Source: CAYMTN01 sp964393335
GTDB lineage: Bacteria; Chloroflexota; Anaerolineae; Aggregatilineales; Aggregatilineaceae
Direction of reading: 5' to 3'
NCBI GenBank assembly: GCA_964393335.1
Contig: CAYMTN010000067.1
Coordinates: 1 to 22,864 of the forward strand
Length of the DNA: 22,864 nt
Shown: piece by piece, positions 21,355-22,864 of the stretch
How positions within the stretch are numbered: the first letter of the stretch is position 1
Layout of the letters: every line of letters starts with the position of its first letter
Notes under the pieces: model-generated
The model's database searches: none
Told to the model about the DNA's origin: nothing
Seen by the model: only the letters and a program-made list of their open reading frames with translations
Program-made: the position numbers and the translations under genes

Positions 21355-22863
21355 ATGGCCGACCCCACCGCCCAACAACCAGCCGATCTGGCGATCAAAA
21401 ATCCCGTCACCGGCGACGTGATCGGCAGCGTGCCGAACAGCTCGCCGGACGTCGTGCGCGAGGTCGTGGCGCGAGCCCGCGCCGCCCAACCGGCCTGGGA
21501 CGCACGCGGCAGCCTGGGGCGCGCCCGGCTGCTGCGCCTGTGGGGTGACGAATTGTGGCGCAGCCGCGACGCCATGTTCCAGACCATCCGCCGCGAAACC
21601 GGCAAAAACGATACGGGCGCGTTTTTAGAGATGATCGTGCTCGATAACGTGATCGAATATTACGCGCGGCACGCTCCGCGCCTGCTGCGCCCGCAGCGCC
21701 GCCGCACGCTGTTCCCGGTCGTGCAGTACGCGCGCGTCTATCACAGGCCGTATGGCGTGGTCGGGTTCATCACGCCCTGGAATTACCCCTACCTCAACGC
21801 CCTGATGGACGCCGTCCCCGCGCTGATCGCGGGCAACACCGCCGTGATCAAACCGAGCGAGATCACGCCGTTCACGGCGCTGCACGCCGTCGAGCTGGCG
21901 TACCGTGCCGGAATCCCGCGCGACGTGCTGCGCGTGGTCACCGGCGACGGCGCTACGGGTGCGGCGCTGGTCGACGAAGTGGACACTATCGCCCTGACCG
22001 GCAGCGCGGCGACCGGGCGTAAGGTCGCCGCCCGCGCCGCCCAACGCCTGATCCCGTACAGCCTGGAGCTAGGCGGCAAAGACCCGCTGATCGTGTTGGA
22101 TGACGTGGACATCGACCTGGCAGCGACCGCGACGCTCCAGGGCGCGCTGGAAAACGCCGGGCAGGTATGCGTGAGCACCGAGCGTGTGTACGTGCTGGAC
22201 GCGGTCTATGATCGGTTTGTCGAGCGTCTGATCCATTACGCCGCCCAGCTTACCATCGGCCCGCAGGCAGGATTTGACGTGCACGTCGGCAGCATGACCA
22301 ACGAGCGCGAAGTGCTGCACTGCGAGGCGCAGATCGCGGACGCCATCGCCAAAGGCGCGCGCGTGGTGTTTGGTGGCACGCGCCGCCCGGACCTCGGCCC
22401 GCTGTTTTTTGAGCCGACGATTTTGGTGGATGTCGATCACAGCATGGACGTGATGCGCGATGAGACGTTCGGCCCGCTGATCCCGGTCATGCGTGTCAGC
22501 AGCGCCGAGGACGCGATCCGGCTGGCGAATGACAGCCGCTACGGGCTGTCGTCGGCGGTGTTCAGCGGCGACCTGCGGCGCGGGGAGGCGGTCGCGTGCC
22601 GCATCGACGCGGGCGATACCAGCGTGAACCGCACCCAGTTTGTGATCGGCACGCCGTCGCTGCCGTTCGGCGGCCAAAAACAAAGCGGCATCGGTCGGCG
22701 CGGCGGCCCCGAAGGTCTGATGCGGTTTGTCACGTCAAAATCGGTGCTGGTGGACCGGATGTGGATTTCGCGGCCTACGCTGACGCTGCTCGATCCCCTG
22801 CTCTACCGCCTGCTGATGCTCCAGCGCGTGCTGCGGCGCTGGATTCCGTTCATCAGCCCGTGA
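21355..22863 (+). CDS. NAD(P)-dependent aldehyde dehydrogenase
   Basis: Oxidises an aldehyde to the acid; 502 aa, the usual ALDH length. Catalytic features are present: Asn143 in TPWNYPYLNA, Lys166 in VIKPSEITPF, the Rossmann GSAATGRKVA, Glu238 in LELGGKDP, nucleophile Cys272 in GQVCVSTERVYV, and the late motif DETFGPLIPV. After SLPFGGQKQSGIGRRGGPEG comes a basic, hydrophobic tail (LLYRLLMLQRVLRRWIPFISP) that may touch the membrane, as in some fatty-aldehyde dehydrogenases. ATG 21355 has AAGGAG at 21336-21341, a rather long 13-nt spacer. A TTG start at 21280 would overlap the likely promoter. The stop ends one base before the window edge. Substrate unknown. Confidence 0.92.
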   Translation: MADPTAQQPADLAIKNPVTGDVIGSVPNSSPDVVREVVARARAAQPAWDARGSLGRARLLRLWGDELWRSRDAMFQTIRRETGKNDTGAFLEMIVLDNVIEYYARHAPRLLRPQRRRTLFPVVQYARVYHRPYGVVGFITPWNYPYLNALMDAVPALIAGNTAVIKPSEITPFTALHAVELAYRAGIPRDVLRVVTGDGATGAALVDEVDTIALTGSAATGRKVAARAAQRLIPYSLELGGKDPLIVLDDVDIDLAATATLQGALENAGQVCVSTERVYVLDAVYDRFVERLIHYAAQLTIGPQAGFDVHVGSMTNEREVLHCEAQIADAIAKGARVVFGGTRRPDLGPLFFEPTILVDVDHSMDVMRDETFGPLIPVMRVSSAEDAIRLANDSRYGLSSAVFSGDLRRGEAVACRIDAGDTSVNRTQFVIGTPSLPFGGQKQSGIGRRGGPEGLMRFVTSKSVLVDRMWISRPTLTLLDPLLYRLLMLQRVLRRWIPFISP

Positions 22864-22864
22864 G

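Overview
The window looks like a GC-rich chromosome segment from a Chloroflexota bacterium, probably of the Anaerolineae type. This is an inference from gene style: transmembrane Ser/Thr kinases with very long Pro/Thr linkers and SH3-like or Ig-like outer domains, a secreted protein with thrombospondin type 3 repeats, and GT39-like membrane glycosyltransferases. No rRNA, tRNA, CRISPR array, transposase or complete mobile element was seen.

Layout. 1-4109 (minus): a transmembrane Ser/Thr kinase followed closely by a GNAT acetyltransferase. 4110-4335: a divergent promoter region with an inverted repeat. 4336-5982 (plus): a second, paralogous kinase with a different outer domain. 5983-6243: a spacer with a strong 48-nt hairpin. 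6244-9453 (plus): glgB and a C45/AAT-like Ntn hydrolase, tightly coupled. 9490-10233 (minus): a DUF2971 gene in an AT-rich island. 10473-11039 (plus): a RimJ/RimL-like GNAT. 11079-13119 (plus): a promoter, a His-codon leader peptide, an intrinsic terminator, an ArsC/LMW-phosphatase gene and hisS. 13187-13558 (plus): a small membrane protein. 17754-13599 (minus): a DUF4919 gene and two membrane glycosyltransferases, with a decayed copy of the DUF4919 3' end between the glycosyltransferases. 19785-17908 (minus): htpG with its own terminator. 21189-19963 (minus): a secreted TSP3-repeat protein with its own terminator. 21355-22863 (plus): an aldehyde dehydrogenase, divergent from the TSP3 gene.

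The most interesting system is the leader at 11079-11280. A good sigma70-like promoter is followed by a well-placed Shine-Dalgarno, an 11-codon ORF with three consecutive His codons (MVARTHHHQQP), and a GC hairpin with seven T. Downstream lie an arsC-like gene and then histidyl-tRNA synthetase. This is the architecture of a ribosome-mediated, histidine-sensing transcription attenuator acting on hisS rather than on the biosynthetic his operon. A T-box core is not visible.

Several starts were moved from the longest open frame to codons with better ribosome-binding sites: glgB 6244, DUF2971 10233, DUF4919 17754, htpG 19785, ALDH 21355. All family calls rest on reading motifs by eye; no database search was run.
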